From Psychromonas sp. CD1 (GTDB lineage Bacteria; Pseudomonadota; Gammaproteobacteria; Enterobacterales; Psychromonadaceae), in contig NZ_NDFH01000003.1 in NCBI RefSeq assembly GCF_002239585.1, positions 186,001 through 250,000 of the forward strand: DNA of 64,000 nucleotides. The letters are read 5' to 3'. Below, piece by piece: positions 10,593 through 20,462 of the stretch. The translations under genes were made by a program, and so were the position numbers. Position 1 is the first letter of the stretch; every line of letters begins with the position of its first letter. The notes under the pieces were generated by a model. The model saw only the letters and a list, made by a program, of their open reading frames with translations, searched no databases and was not told the DNA's origin.

Positions 10593-11189
10593 ATGACGGT
10601 CATTATAGGGTTAACAGGAGGCGTTGGTAGTGGTAAATCAACAATAGCAAAATTATTTTCAGCTCATCATGTTGTCATCATTGATGCGGACATTGTGGCG
10701 AGGATGGTGGTGCAAAAAGGGCAACCGGTACTTGCTGATATTACAGCTTATTTTGGCAGTGAAATTTTAAAAAATGGGCATTTAAATAGAGCTTTATTAA
10801 GACGTATTATATTTTCTGACGAACAAAAAAAACAATATTTAAATAGTTTGTTGCATCCTTTGATTCGTGCTGAAATGTTGATGCAATTAGATAAAGCGAG
10901 TGGTGATTATGTTATTTTTGAGGCTCCGTTGTTGTTTGAAAATAATCTTGATGTTTTTTGTGATCATTGTGTGGTGGTTGATATTGATGAAAAAATACAA
11001 TTACATCGAGTATGTCTTCGGGATAAAACAGATGTTATGACGATTAAGTCAATCATTGCGAGTCAAATGGGGCGCGAAGAGCGTTTATCTCGTGCTGATT
11101 TTATTATAGAGAACAGCGCCGTAAGTTTATCTACCTTAAAAAAAGAGGTTGCAAAATTAGATCATAAATTTAGATCGTTTAGCATTTAA
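10593..11189 (+). CDS. coaE: dephospho-CoA kinase
   Basis: CoaE phosphorylates dephospho-CoA, the final step of coenzyme A synthesis. The P-loop GGVGSGKST is at 9-17, followed by IDADIVARMVV and the lid/core region FEAPLLFEN. Length is 198 residues, standard. The GAGGAG ribosome site lies 7 bases before the ATG. It heads a plus-strand run with zapD and yacG, as in E. coli and Vibrio. Confidence 0.95.
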   Translation: MTVIIGLTGGVGSGKSTIAKLFSAHHVVIIDADIVARMVVQKGQPVLADITAYFGSEILKNGHLNRALLRRIIFSDEQKKQYLNSLLHPLIRAEMLMQLDKASGDYVIFEAPLLFENNLDVFCDHCVVVDIDEKIQLHRVCLRDKTDVMTIKSIIASQMGREERLSRADFIIENSAVSLSTLKKEVAKLDHKFRSFSI

Positions 11190-11247
11190 ATTTATGCTTT
11201 TTTACTGTACGATTTAGATCTGTTTAAGTTAGAGTTAAAAAGAAAAT

Positions 11248-11979
11248 ATGATCACTTTTGAATATCCTCTTAATGAGAAATATCGCAGTTACTTGCGTTT
11301 TGAATTTCTTTTTTCACAAATCGAAGAAAGTTTGAAAATTGAAAATAAAAACGATTCAATCGCCTTCTTTAAATGTTTTTTTGATTTGTTGGACATGACA
11401 GAGCGTTGTGATATACGCTATGACTTAGTTAAAGATCTACGTATATTAATGGATGAAATGCAAAATTGGTTAAAAGTGGATGATGTTGATCACGATGCAG
11501 TTAAGAATTTGTTAGCCGACGTTGATGAGTTAATGAAAGGTGTTGCGTTGATGCCGAAACAATTTCGTTTTTTTAAAACTAATCGTTTTTTAACTTCATT
11601 AAAGCAACGTTTTTCAATTCCAGCGGGTATGTGTAACTTTGATCTACCCCAATATCACTTTTGGTGTAATAGCACGTTAGAGAAGCGTCAAAAAGATATA
11701 CAATATTGGATGGGGCATTTTACTTTTTTAGATAAAGCCCTGAGTTTGTTTTTAAAAATGAAGCGTTCGCAAGGACAAAGTTCCGAACAGACTGCGTTGA
11801 ATGGGTTTTACCAACAACAGATTGAAAACTGTGGGTTTTTAATCATTGAAATACACAAAGGAGACGCTGTTTATCCCATGATAAGTGGACATAAAGATCG
11901 TTATTCGATTCGTTTTATGAGTGCAGAGATAGAAAGTAAGCTCGCTGATTGTATTACATTTAAACAGATATGTTGTTAG
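11248..11979 (+). CDS. zapD: cell division protein ZapD
   Basis: ZapD (DUF1342, formerly YacF) is a cytoplasmic FtsZ-binding protein that bundles filaments at the Z ring. The 243 residues start MITFEYPLNEK, and the YRSYLRFEFLF stretch is characteristic of the family. The gene sits between coaE and yacG in the conserved order. No unusual feature was seen. Confidence 0.93.
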   Translation: MITFEYPLNEKYRSYLRFEFLFSQIEESLKIENKNDSIAFFKCFFDLLDMTERCDIRYDLVKDLRILMDEMQNWLKVDDVDHDAVKNLLADVDELMKGVALMPKQFRFFKTNRFLTSLKQRFSIPAGMCNFDLPQYHFWCNSTLEKRQKDIQYWMGHFTFLDKALSLFLKMKRSQGQSSEQTALNGFYQQQIENCGFLIIEIHKGDAVYPMISGHKDRYSIRFMSAEIESKLADCITFKQICC

Positions 11980-11988
11980 GAAATAAAA

Positions 11989-12168
11989 ATGAAAGTAAAA
12001 TGTCCAACGTGTAAAAAAGATGTTAATTGGGTAGAAAGCAGTAAACATAGGCCTTTTTGTAGTAAACGTTGCCAATTAATCGATTTAGGTGAATGGGCAA
12101 ATGAAGCGCATACGATAAAAGGTGACTCAACAGAGATATTAGAGAGTCAAAATATTTACTTTGAGTAA
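11989..12168 (+). CDS. yacG: DNA gyrase inhibitor YacG, zinc-binding
   Basis: This small gene encodes 59 residues from ATG 11989 to TAA 12166-12168. The protein has the four-cysteine zinc finger of YacG, CPTC at 5-8 and CSKRC at 24-28 (ligand cysteines at 24 and 28), and the conserved [10 protein letters not shown] stretch. YacG binds GyrB and inhibits gyrase in E. coli. It lies 9 bases after zapD in the usual coaE-zapD-yacG order. Confidence 0.93.
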   Translation: MKVKCPTCKKDVNWVESSKHRPFCSKRCQLIDLGEWANEAHTIKGDSTEILESQNIYFE

Positions 12169-12226
12169 TATCAGCACGCCCCTTTTGTTAATGGAGAGGC
12201 CACTGTGTTGTGACTGTTTGCGCATG

Positions 12227-12553
12227 TTATCCTCCCGAAAACTTAACTTTGTAACCCTTTTTTTCTAGGAGCTGTTGTATCAGTTCGCGATCGTCTCCTT
12301 GAATCTCAATCACAAAGTCTTTTATAGCGCCTCCGGTTGCACAGCGTTTTTTAATCTCTTTTGCGAGTAACTTTAGATCTGCCACATCAAGTTGTAAGCC
12401 TTTTATTAAGATAACGCCTTTACCTTTCCTACCTTTGCTTTGTCGATGTAAACGGACAATACCATCGCTTTTAGGGGCGACTTCTTTTTCTTTTTCTTTT
12501 TTTATTTTACCCAAATCTGTTGAATAAACGAGATTAAGTTCACTAAAATTCAT
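12227..12553 (-). CDS. yciH: SUI1/eIF1-like translation factor YciH
   Basis: The 108-residue protein has an N-terminal linker rich in lysine and glutamate and a C-terminal SUI1 fold. The fold carries KGRKGKGV, the LKLLAKEIKKRCATGGAIK core and DDRELIQQLLEKKGYKVK. YciH is the bacterial homologue of eIF1 and is thought to discriminate aberrant initiation complexes. It stands alone on the minus strand between yacG and feoA. Family assignment is firm; physiological role is less certain. Confidence 0.9.
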   Translation of the reverse strand: MNFSELNLVYSTDLGKIKKEKEKEVAPKSDGIVRLHRQSKGRKGKGVILIKGLQLDVADLKLLAKEIKKRCATGGAIKDFVIEIQGDDRELIQQLLEKKGYKVKFSGG

Positions 12554-12603
12554 GTTGTATTCCTTATTTATTATTTTTAGCTTAACATGATTTATTTATT
12601 TTT

Positions 12604-12617
12604 TTGAGAAAAATCAT
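12604..12617. promoter_or_regulatory. possible FNR-type site upstream of feoABC
   Basis: A 14-base element TTGAGAAAAATCAT matches the FNR consensus TTGAT-N4-ATCAA at 8 of 10 defined positions. It lies about 190 bases before feoA, in a 252-base spacer shared with yciH. Feo operons are known FNR and Fur targets in enterics, so the site is plausible, but the distance is long and the match imperfect. The rest of the spacer (12554-12805) shows no clear coding sequence. Confidence 0.3.
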
Positions 12618-12805
12618 GCATTACGAGGCATTTTAAATTAGTATGCTTTGCCATGGTAATGATTAACAAAATCTAAATATAAAGAAATAATATCGTGCTT
12701 ATTAAGATAGTAATAATCACACGGGAAAGCGAGCAATCAAATCGCATTATTAAGTGTGATACCCGTTTTATCGATGTAAATGCGTAAGAATATCTGGGGT
12801 ACAGC

Positions 12806-13036
12806 ATGGTTTTATCTGATTTAAAAGTAGGTGATTCTGCAAATATTATTAATATGCAGAATATGGAACCTTCCATTCGAAAAAAATTACTTAATTTAGG
12901 TTTTTTACCTAACGCAAAAGTTAAACTGTTACGTATTGCTCCATTGGGCGACCCTCTGGCAATTCGATGCGCTAATAGTAGTATTGCACTACGCAAAGCA
13001 TTAGCCCAATTGATTCAAATAGAGATTGAGAAATGA
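12806..13036 (+). CDS. feoA: ferrous iron transport protein FeoA
   Basis: FeoA is a small cytoplasmic SH3-like protein needed for FeoB-mediated iron(II) uptake. It has 76 residues with KLLNLGFLPNAKVKLLR and the DPLAIRC strand, all typical. Its stop overlaps the feoB start (ATGA), indicating translational coupling in a feoABC operon. The start is the ATG at 12806. Confidence 0.94.
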   Translation: MVLSDLKVGDSANIINMQNMEPSIRKKLLNLGFLPNAKVKLLRIAPLGDPLAIRCANSSIALRKALAQLIQIEIEK

Positions 13037-15312
13037 GTTTAACCATTGCAACAATAGGTAATCCAAACTCAGGTAAAACCACACTTTTTAATGCGTTAAC
13101 CGGATCACATCAGCGTGTGGGTAACTGGAGTGGTGTTACTGTTGATAAAAAAACAGGAACATTTAGATTAAATCATGATCGTCAAGCAACATTAATTGAT
13201 CTTCCTGGAATTTATAATTTAGATTTCGATGTGCAGGGGAGTTCGGTCGATGAGCGTATCGCCTTTGATTATGTAATGCATAATAAGCCTGATATTATTC
13301 TTAATGTAATTGATGCGAGTTGTTTAGAGCGTAGTTTATATTTAACGTTACAGCTTAGAGAGTTAGGTTTACCTGTAGTTGCTATCTTAAATAAAGTCGA
13401 TGTGGCAAAGAACAAGAAATTATGTATCAATCCACGACGCCTTGCAACACAGTTAGGCTGTCCGTTATTTATGTTATCGGCACATGATAAACGTGCGGTA
13501 CAACAATTAGTATCTGAATTAGATAAATTTCATACACAGCTAGAAAAATGTACGCCTTTACATCTCCATTATGGCGACAGATTAGAATCTGTTATTGATG
13601 AGTTAGAGGATACGCTAGAGAACAACGATAGTGCACTCTGTAAACGCGCTTTAGCTATCAAATTATTAGAAAAAGATAGCTCTCTTAAAAGTCAAATTAA
13701 AGACGAAAAACAGCATAGGGTAACGCAGATTCTTTTAGACTTAAATATGGATGTTGATTTGCAAATAGCAGAGACACGTTATAGTTTTATTTATCAGGTG
13801 ACTCAGCAGTCAGTGCGTATTGAAGGGCATTTGGGGCGCTCAATAACAGACAAAATAGATGCTATTACCCTGAATAAATATTTCGGTATACCTTTTTTTC
13901 TTTTTGTTATGTATTTGATGTTTATGTTTTCTATTAATATAGGCAGTGCCTTTATTGATTTTTTTGATATTTTTTCAGGTGCTATTTTTGTTGACGGTTT
14001 TGCATTAGTGTTGAGTGCTTTAGCTGCGCCAGATTGGTTGATTAATGTTCTTGCGTTTGGCATGGGTAATGGAATTCAAACGGTATTGACTTTTATACCG
14101 ATCATCGCCTGCTTGTATCTTTTTTTAGCGATTCTAGAGAGCTCAGGTTATTTAGCACGGGCAGCATTTGTAATCGACCGATTTATGCAATATCTAGGCT
14201 TGCCAGGTAAATCATTTGTTCCAATGATTATTGGCTTTGGTTGTACGGTACCTGCGGTTATGGCAACGCGAACTTTGGAAAAAGAGCGAGAACGACTATT
14301 AACTGTTGTGATGTCGCCTTTCATGTCTTGTGGAGCACGCTTACCAGTATACGCTTTGTTTTCCAGTGCATTTTTCCCCAAGAATGGGCAAAATGTTGTT
14401 TTCGCTTTATATTTTATTGGTATTTTGGTTGCGGTATTAACGGGAATTGTATTAAGTCGGACTGTTTTACCAGGGAAAAACGAAAATATGTTTTTAGAGC
14501 TACCTGATTATGAATTTCCTACGCTAAAAAACACTTTAATAAAAACGTGGCATAAATTAAAAGGTTTTTTATTTGGTGCGGGGAAAATAATTGTTTTGGT
14601 CGTAACATTATTAAACGTGCTCAATTCGGTGAGTCTAGATGGTAGTTTTGGGCATCAAAATAGTCAAGATTCAGTGTTGAGTAAAGGGGCACAATTCATC
14701 ACTCCTATATTATCCCCATTAGGTGTACAAATAAATAATTGGCCTGCAACCGTGGGGATAGTTACCGGGCTTTTTGCTAAAGAGGCGGTAGTGGGTACAT
14801 TAAATAATCTATATTCGACAGCATTTATGCAAAAGGATGTACCTTTTTCATTGTTAGATAAATTTAATGAGGCACTGCAAACGATTCCGAAAAATTTATT
14901 TGGCATTAGTATTGCTGACCCTTTAGGTTTAAATATCGGTAACATTGAAAATTTGGATGTCGCAGCAACGGAGCAAGGTGTTGATTTAAGCATTTATAAA
15001 AACATTCAAAAAGCATTTGTGACACAAGAGGCGGCGTTTGCTTATCTTTTGTTTATTTTATTGTATGCACCGTGTGCGGCCGCGATGGGGGCTATTGTTC
15101 GTGAAGTTGGTGGGAATTGGGCTAAATTTATAGCATTGTGGACGACTCTCAGTGCTTATGTTGTGTCGGTGCTTTATTATCAGATTGCTACGTTTATGCT
15201 GCACCCTAAAGTCAGTCTTATTTATATCTCGTGTGCCGTTATTATTGTTTTTAGTGTTTTGTATTTATTAAAGCGCCGAGGTAATATATTGTTTAGAGAT
15301 GTGTATTTATGA
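13033..15312 (+). CDS. feoB: ferrous iron transporter FeoB
   Basis: FeoB is the inner-membrane iron(II) permease with a cytoplasmic G-protein domain. It has 759 residues. The N-terminal GTPase shows G1 GNPNSGKTT at 8-16, G2 within the VGNWSGVTVDKK segment, G3 DLPG and G4 NKVD, followed by a helical spacer domain. The membrane part contains two Gate-like segments with conserved cysteines, including GFGCTVPA and SCGARLP. Stop and start codons overlap with feoA and feoC. It is a full-length, intact gene. Confidence 0.97.
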   Translation: MSLTIATIGNPNSGKTTLFNALTGSHQRVGNWSGVTVDKKTGTFRLNHDRQATLIDLPGIYNLDFDVQGSSVDERIAFDYVMHNKPDIILNVIDASCLERSLYLTLQLRELGLPVVAILNKVDVAKNKKLCINPRRLATQLGCPLFMLSAHDKRAVQQLVSELDKFHTQLEKCTPLHLHYGDRLESVIDELEDTLENNDSALCKRALAIKLLEKDSSLKSQIKDEKQHRVTQILLDLNMDVDLQIAETRYSFIYQVTQQSVRIEGHLGRSITDKIDAITLNKYFGIPFFLFVMYLMFMFSINIGSAFIDFFDIFSGAIFVDGFALVLSALAAPDWLINVLAFGMGNGIQTVLTFIPIIACLYLFLAILESSGYLARAAFVIDRFMQYLGLPGKSFVPMIIGFGCTVPAVMATRTLEKERERLLTVVMSPFMSCGARLPVYALFSSAFFPKNGQNVVFALYFIGILVAVLTGIVLSRTVLPGKNENMFLELPDYEFPTLKNTLIKTWHKLKGFLFGAGKIIVLVVTLLNVLNSVSLDGSFGHQNSQDSVLSKGAQFITPILSPLGVQINNWPATVGIVTGLFAKEAVVGTLNNLYSTAFMQKDVPFSLLDKFNEALQTIPKNLFGISIADPLGLNIGNIENLDVAATEQGVDLSIYKNIQKAFVTQEAAFAYLLFILLYAPCAAAMGAIVREVGGNWAKFIALWTTLSAYVVSVLYYQIATFMLHPKVSLIYISCAVIIVFSVLYLLKRRGNILFRDVYL

Positions 15313-15539
15313 TTTTAGAGACAATCCGTCAGTATGTGCAAGATCAAGGGCGGGTTAGTGAATCGTGTTTATTAAAACATTTCCATTTGAGTGCACAAGG
15401 ACTGGCACCGATGATGGATGTTTTACTACAGCGTGGTAAAATACATAAGACCATACATTTACAAGGTCAGTTATCTATAAAAAAGGTTTTTTATAGGTAT
15501 TCGGATAAAAAACAGATTCCGATAGTTACCGTGTTATAA
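15309..15539 (+). CDS. feoC: FeoC-like winged-helix protein
   Basis: The 76-residue product has a winged-helix start (MILETIRQYVQDQGRVS) as in FeoC/YhgG. Its ATG overlaps the feoB stop, so it closes the feoABC operon. E. coli FeoC has a cluster of four cysteines for an iron-sulfur centre. Here only one cysteine (near residue 20) exists, so it cannot bind such a cluster by itself. Vibrio-type FeoC proteins also lack the cluster and interact with FeoB, which is the likely role. Confidence 0.85.
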   Translation: MILETIRQYVQDQGRVSESCLLKHFHLSAQGLAPMMDVLLQRGKIHKTIHLQGQLSIKKVFYRYSDKKQIPIVTVL

Positions 15540-15637
15540 ATTAAAAAGGCTTTCTTTAAGTAGATAGTCTTTTTGCCTAGCTATCTTCGTTTAACCTTTG
15601 TACAATCATTTTTTGAGTTTTTTTGTGTCGAGGCCCC

Positions 15638-16756
15638 ATGAGTATTAAGAAAGTAAACCTATTAGATTTAAACCGAGATGGTTTACGTAAATTTTTTGTT
15701 GATATGGGTGAAAAAGCCTTTCGTGCAGAGCAGGTAATGAAATGGATTTATCATTACGGTTGTGACGATTTTGAAAAAATGAGTAATATTAATAAAAAAC
15801 TGCGTGAAAAATTAGCCTTGCATGCAGAAATTGTTGCGCCAGAAGTTCGTGTTGAGAAACGCAGTAAGGATGGAACTATAAAATGGGTCATGACGGTTGG
15901 AGATCAAGATATTGAAACGGTTTATATCCCAGAAAAAGATAGAGCAACATTATGTGTGTCATCACAAGTTGGCTGTGCTTTAGAATGTAACTTTTGCTCT
16001 ACCGCACAACAAGGATTTAATCGAAACTTAACCGTTTCTGAAATTATAGGCCAGGTTTGGCGTGCGGCTAAAATTGTAGGCGTACAGGGTGAAAGTGGTA
16101 AGCGACCAATTACTAATGTTGTCATGATGGGTATGGGCGAGCCTTTACTTAATTTAAATAATGTTATACCTGCAATGGAATTAATGTTAGATGATTTTGG
16201 TTATGCTTTATCGAAACGTCGGGTTACACTGTCAACGTCTGGTGTTGTACCTGCATTAGACATTTTAGGCGATCGTATTGATGTTGCTTTAGCCATTTCA
16301 TTGCACGCTCCAAATGATGAGTTGCGTTCGCAAATGATGCCTATTAATAATAAATATAACATTGCAGATTTTTTGGCTGGCGTTAAACGTTATATGCAAA
16401 AATCAAAAGCGAATCGAGGTAAAGTAACGATCGAATATCTTTTATTAGATAATGTTAATGATTCGACAGATCAAGCTCATGAGTTGGCTATTTTATTAAA
16501 AGATACTCCATGTAAAATCAATCTTATTCCTTTTAATCCATTTCCTGACAATGATTATAATAAACCCAGTAATAGTCGAGTGGATAGATTTAATAAAGTA
16601 TTAATGGAATATGGCTATACGGTGATTGTGCGTAAAACTCGTGGTGATGATATTAATGCCGCTTGTGGGCAATTGGTGGGGGACGTTATTGATAGAACCA
16701 AACGAACATTAAAAAAACGTCAAAGGGGTGAAAGTATAGACGTTTCAGAACGTTAA
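15638..16756 (+). CDS. rlmN: dual-specificity 23S rRNA/tRNA adenine-C2 methyltransferase RlmN
   Basis: This radical SAM enzyme methylates A2503 of 23S rRNA and A37 of some tRNAs. ATG 15638 gives 372 residues, and a GAGG site precedes it; an upstream in-frame GTG at 15623 is less likely. The radical SAM cysteines are C113, C117 and C120 (CALECNFC). The substrate motif [12 protein letters not shown] and the C-terminal catalytic cysteine region (NAACGQL) are present. It starts the conserved rlmN-(pilF)-rodZ-ispG-hisS-yfgM-bamB-der order, although the next gene is only a remnant. Confidence 0.97.
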   Translation: MSIKKVNLLDLNRDGLRKFFVDMGEKAFRAEQVMKWIYHYGCDDFEKMSNINKKLREKLALHAEIVAPEVRVEKRSKDGTIKWVMTVGDQDIETVYIPEKDRATLCVSSQVGCALECNFCSTAQQGFNRNLTVSEIIGQVWRAAKIVGVQGESGKRPITNVVMMGMGEPLLNLNNVIPAMELMLDDFGYALSKRRVTLSTSGVVPALDILGDRIDVALAISLHAPNDELRSQMMPINNKYNIADFLAGVKRYMQKSKANRGKVTIEYLLLDNVNDSTDQAHELAILLKDTPCKINLIPFNPFPDNDYNKPSNSRVDRFNKVLMEYGYTVIVRKTRGDDINAACGQLVGDVIDRTKRTLKKRQRGESIDVSER

Positions 16757-16820
16757 AATATAAAGTTTTTTTAAAAATAAATGTTCAGCTATAATAAACA
16801 GCAATTGGATTTACTTCTCT

Positions 16821-17144
16821 GTGTCAGTGAAAAGCGAGCATATTGTCAAAAAAGAAAATGAGCGCAAAAGTAAAATAATACCAGTCTCCTCAACAGAGAC
16901 TATCGTGGCTTCTCTTTTATTAACCTATTCTGCTGATTGTTGGACTGAAATAAAAGATGCTGAGAATAAACGTGTTGCTTTTGGTTTATATGAAAAAGGG
17001 CGTGTTTTAACTTTACAAGGTGTGCCTCCCTTTCAATTGACATTAGGCGATCCTAGTGTTGTTGCAATACAATATCAGCATGAGATTGTTACATATAAGT
17101 TTGATGCTGGCAAAAGAGCCGTATTTACCTTACCTATGACTTGA
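16821..17144 (+). pseudogene. rodZ: rodZ remnant: C-terminal DUF4115 domain only
   Basis: The frame reads from a GTG at 16821 for 107 residues. The sequence from about residue 30 (ASLLLTYSADCWTEIKDA) matches the periplasmic C-terminal domain of RodZ. Full RodZ has about 300 residues: a cytoplasmic helix-turn-helix that binds MreB, one transmembrane helix and this domain. Only 64 bases separate it from rlmN, so the helix-turn-helix and membrane anchor are missing. The upstream pilF gene of relatives is missing too. Without an anchor or signal peptide the fragment would stay cytosolic. It is probably non-functional, unless an assembly deletion removed the front part. Confidence 0.7.
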
Positions 17145-17189
17145 TTTTCTCTCACGAACATAAAATCCAATATAAAGAGTAATAAACCA

Positions 17190-18299
17190 ATGAGCCATAC
17201 TTCTTCTCTCATCCGCCGAGTATCTAAACAGATCATGGTGGGAAATGTTGCCGTTGGTGGTGATGCCCCGATATCAGTCCAATCAATGACTAACACCTTA
17301 ACGACAGACGTAGATGCAACTATTGCGCAAATCAAGCGTTTAGAAGCCGTTGGGGCTGATCTGGTGCGTATTGCTGTGCCGACGATGAATGCGGCGGAAG
17401 CCTTTAAAGAAATAAAAAAACGCACTTCTTTACCTTTGATTGCAGATATTCATTTTGATTATCGTATCGCGTTGAAAGTGGCTGAATATGGTGCGGATTG
17501 TTTGCGAATTAATCCTGGGAACATCGGTAATGAACAACGTATACGTAGTGTGGTTGATTGTGCTAGACATTATAATATACCCATTCGAATTGGTGTTAAT
17601 GGTGGATCCCTAGAAAAAGATATCCAAGAGAAATATGGAGAGCCTACCGCTGCCGCTTTAGTTGAGTCTGCAATGCGCCATGTTGATATTCTACAACGTC
17701 TTAATTTTGATGAATTTAAAGTGAGCGTGAAAGCATCCGATGTATTGCTAGCGGTTGAATCGTATCAATTATTGGCGAAAGAGATCCAGCAACCGTTACA
17801 TTTAGGTATCACTGAAGCGGGAGGCTTGCGCAGTGGTAGTGTAAAATCTGCTGTCGGACTGGGAATGTTACTTGCGCAAGGTATTGGTGATACATTGCGT
17901 GTATCGTTGGCCGCTGATCCGGTTGAGGAAATTAAAGTCGGTTTTGATATTTTAAAATCTCTGCGTATTCGTAGCCGAGGCATTAATTTTATTGCTTGCC
18001 CCACATGCTCTCGGCAAGAATTTGATGTAATAGCCACCGTAAATGAATTAGAAAAACGTTTAGAAGATGTGCTAATACCGATAGACGTCTCTATTATTGG
18101 CTGTATTGTTAACGGACCGGGTGAAGCCCTAGTGTCTGACATTGGAATCACCGGAAGTAAACATAAAAGTGCTTTTTATGAAGATGGCAAACGACAGAAA
18201 GAACGCTTTGATAATGATAAAGTGATTGACCAGTTAGAGGCAAAAATTCGCGCACGGATAAGCCGTACAGATCCTAAAAATTTAATTCTGAAAGTTTAA
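17190..18299 (+). CDS. ispG: 4-hydroxy-3-methylbut-2-enyl diphosphate synthase IspG
   Basis: IspG is a 4Fe-4S enzyme of the MEP isoprenoid pathway that reduces methylerythritol cyclodiphosphate. It has 369 residues. The N-terminal barrel contains [12 protein letters not shown] and the [11 protein letters not shown] stretch. The cluster ligands are in ACPTCSRQ (near 270) and [10 protein letters not shown] (near 305), the standard CPTC and C-x6-E arrangement. It lies between the rodZ remnant and hisS in the canonical order. Confidence 0.97.
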   Translation: MSHTSSLIRRVSKQIMVGNVAVGGDAPISVQSMTNTLTTDVDATIAQIKRLEAVGADLVRIAVPTMNAAEAFKEIKKRTSLPLIADIHFDYRIALKVAEYGADCLRINPGNIGNEQRIRSVVDCARHYNIPIRIGVNGGSLEKDIQEKYGEPTAAALVESAMRHVDILQRLNFDEFKVSVKASDVLLAVESYQLLAKEIQQPLHLGITEAGGLRSGSVKSAVGLGMLLAQGIGDTLRVSLAADPVEEIKVGFDILKSLRIRSRGINFIACPTCSRQEFDVIATVNELEKRLEDVLIPIDVSIIGCIVNGPGEALVSDIGITGSKHKSAFYEDGKRQKERFDNDKVIDQLEAKIRARISRTDPKNLILKV

Positions 18300-18306
18300 T
18301 ATTATA

Positions 18307-18328
18307 GAAAAGTTCCTGAAAAGTTCCT
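18307..18328. repeat. 11-bp tandem duplication after ispG
   Basis: GAAAAGTTCCT occurs twice without a gap (18307-18317 and 18318-18328). The second copy supplies part of the left arm of the ispG terminator hairpin. Confidence 0.7.
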
Positions 18329-18353
18329 TATGTTTACATCTTAGGGGCTTTTT
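18321..18353 (+). terminator. probable terminator after ispG
   Basis: AAGTTCCTTA (18321-18330) can pair with TTAGGGGCTT (18341-18350), with two G-U pairs and one mismatch. A short T-run follows. hisS starts 47 bases downstream. Confidence 0.5.
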
Positions 18354-18399
18354 CGGTATAATATTTTTTTATTTTTTACTTATTGCATGAGAAATTATT

Positions 18400-19671
18400 G
18401 TGGCAAAAAAGATCCAAGCTATACGTGGAATGAATGATACCCTTCCTGATCAAACCCCTGTTTGGCAAAAATTAGAATCATTATTACGACAAGTTGTAAG
18501 TAGTTATGGTTATTCTGAGATTAGGATGCCGTTAGTAGAAAGCACTGATCTATTTAAACGTTCGATAGGTGAAGTAACTGATATCGTTGAAAAAGAGATG
18601 TATACATTTGATGATAATGGCAATAGTTTAACGTTACGCCCTGAAGGCACAGCGTCTTGCGTTCGTGCGGGTAATGAGCATGGTTTATTGTATAATCAAG
18701 AACGTCGATTATGGTATACCGGTCCCATGTTTCGTCATGAGCGTCCACAAAAAGGTCGCTATCGACAATTTCACCAATTTGGGGTGGAAACGTTTGGGAT
18801 GGCAAGTGCGGATATCGATGCAGAAATTATTTTACTTTCGGCTCGCCTATGGAAAAAACTAGGTATTGATAAGCATGTTGAATTACAAATTAACTCTTTG
18901 GGTTCAAATGCTGCACGTGCTCATTATAAGGAGGTTTTGGTTGCTTTTTTAGAGAAGCACGAAGCGCAATTAGATGACGACAGTAAACGACGTATGAAAA
19001 CGAATCCGATGCGTGTATTAGACAGTAAGAATCCTCAAGTACAAGCATTATTAGTGGATGCACCTAAGCTGTCTGAATATTTAGACGACGAATCTATCGA
19101 GCATTTTAAGCAGTTACAAAAATATTTAGATGCTGCGGGTATTAAATATGTACTCAATGAACGTCTAGTGCGTGGTTTAGATTATTATAATCGTACGGTT
19201 TTTGAATGGGTCACTTCAAGTTTAGGGGCACAAGGTACAATTTGTGCTGGGGGACGTTATGATGGTTTAGTCGAACAATTAGGTGGTAAAGCCACCCCAG
19301 CAGTGGGATTTGCGATGGGACTTGAACGTATTGTTTTAATGTTAAATGAACTTGAACTCAATAATGATGTCCCATCTGATGTTGACATTTATAGTGTGCT
19401 TGTTGGGGATAAAACAGATCTTGCAGGATTTAAAATGGCTGAGCTTATTCGCACTGAATTACCACATCTTAAAATAATGCATCATTGTGGAGCTGGAAAT
19501 TTTAAAAAGCAAATGAAACGAGCGGATAAAAGTGGGGCGCGTTTAGCTTTAATTATTGCTGAAGATGAATTACAAGATAACTGTGTCACAATTAAAGATT
19601 TATCAGGCAAAACAGATCAAAAAACGATTGAAATGGATAGCCTACTTACTGTATTACCTACTTATTTTTAA
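18400..19671 (+). CDS. hisS: histidyl-tRNA synthetase
   Basis: HisS is a class II aminoacyl-tRNA synthetase charging tRNA-His. It starts with GTG ([13 protein letters not shown]) and has 423 residues. Class II motif 2 ([19 protein letters not shown]), the histidine-specific [15 protein letters not shown] and AGGRYDGL, and motif 3 GFAMGLERI are all visible, followed by an anticodon-binding domain. Its place before yfgM and bamB is standard. Confidence 0.98.
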   Translation: MAKKIQAIRGMNDTLPDQTPVWQKLESLLRQVVSSYGYSEIRMPLVESTDLFKRSIGEVTDIVEKEMYTFDDNGNSLTLRPEGTASCVRAGNEHGLLYNQERRLWYTGPMFRHERPQKGRYRQFHQFGVETFGMASADIDAEIILLSARLWKKLGIDKHVELQINSLGSNAARAHYKEVLVAFLEKHEAQLDDDSKRRMKTNPMRVLDSKNPQVQALLVDAPKLSEYLDDESIEHFKQLQKYLDAAGIKYVLNERLVRGLDYYNRTVFEWVTSSLGAQGTICAGGRYDGLVEQLGGKATPAVGFAMGLERIVLMLNELELNNDVPSDVDIYSVLVGDKTDLAGFKMAELIRTELPHLKIMHHCGAGNFKKQMKRADKSGARLALIIAEDELQDNCVTIKDLSGKTDQKTIEMDSLLTVLPTYF

Positions 19672-19695
19672 TAAATAAATTATAGAGGACAGAGC

Positions 19696-20446
19696 GTGGT
19701 TGATATTATTGAAGGGTATGAAACAGAAGAACAACAAGTTGATGCAATAAAAGGATATTGGAAGAAATACGGTAATATCTTGATTATTAGTGCGGTTATT
19801 ATTTTAGCTGCTTTATGGGGATGGCGTTTTTATCATACGTCTTCAGCGCAATCGCAAGAGGAAGTGTCGCAAGAATATACGGATATGATGATTAAATTTG
19901 AAGCGCAAGGTAAAGATAAAGATTTTACGGCGATTAAAGAATTTATCAGTGCTCATAATGATAATAATTATGCATCGTTAGCCCGTCTTTCTTTAACGAA
20001 AGAAGCTATCGTGCAAAAAGATTTTAAGTTAGCAAAAAAACAATTACAACAACTCCGCCCGTCTTTCTTTAACGAAAGAAGCTATCGTGCAAAAAGATTT
20101 TAAGTTAGCAAAAAAACAATTACAACAACTCCAAGTTAGTGAGCATTATGCGATGTTAAATCCTGTGATCAACATACGTCTGGCACGTGTAGAAGCACAA
20201 CTTAAAGAATATGACCATGCACTACAAACACTCGCATTAGTCTCTGAAAAAAGTTTTATGGCACAAGTAGAGCAAGTTAAAGGCGCTGTTTATTTGTTAA
20301 AAGGTGATTTGGGAAATGCTCGTTTAGCATTTAAACGAGGTATTGAAGCGAGTCAGGGCCATGTAGATCCGTTATTACAGTTACAGTTTAATGACTTAGC
20401 AATTGCTGAGCCAGATAGCGCATCCGCGCCTATTCTTAAAAAATAG
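19696..20446 (+). pseudogene. yfgM: yfgM (periplasmic chaperone/ancillary SecYEG protein), broken by a 76-bp tandem duplication
   Basis: YfgM is a bitopic inner-membrane protein with periplasmic TPR repeats that associates with SecYEG and PpiD. The first frame (from GTG 19696) gives the cytoplasmic start VDIIEGYETEEQQ, a transmembrane helix near 30-46 and the first TPR part. A perfect 76-bp duplication then shifts the frame; after about 15 foreign residues it stops at 20103. The second frame (from about 20087) carries the rest of the TPR domain to 20446. Removing one copy restores one open frame of about 225 residues, so the ancestral gene was intact. The change may be a real mutation or an assembly error. 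Confidence 0.85.
19981..20132. repeat. 76-bp perfect tandem duplication inside yfgM
   Basis: Bases 19981-20056 are repeated exactly at 20057-20132. Because 76 is not a multiple of three, the duplication causes a frameshift. The unit contains a small inverted element (CTTTCTTTAACGAAAGAAG) near its start. Confidence 0.93.
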
Positions 20447-20462
20447 CACGGGACGGAAATAA

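Noticed and set aside
17765-18151. 128-codon antisense frame inside ispG
   Set aside because: It is fully covered by the conserved ispG coding sequence, with no motif and no start signal.
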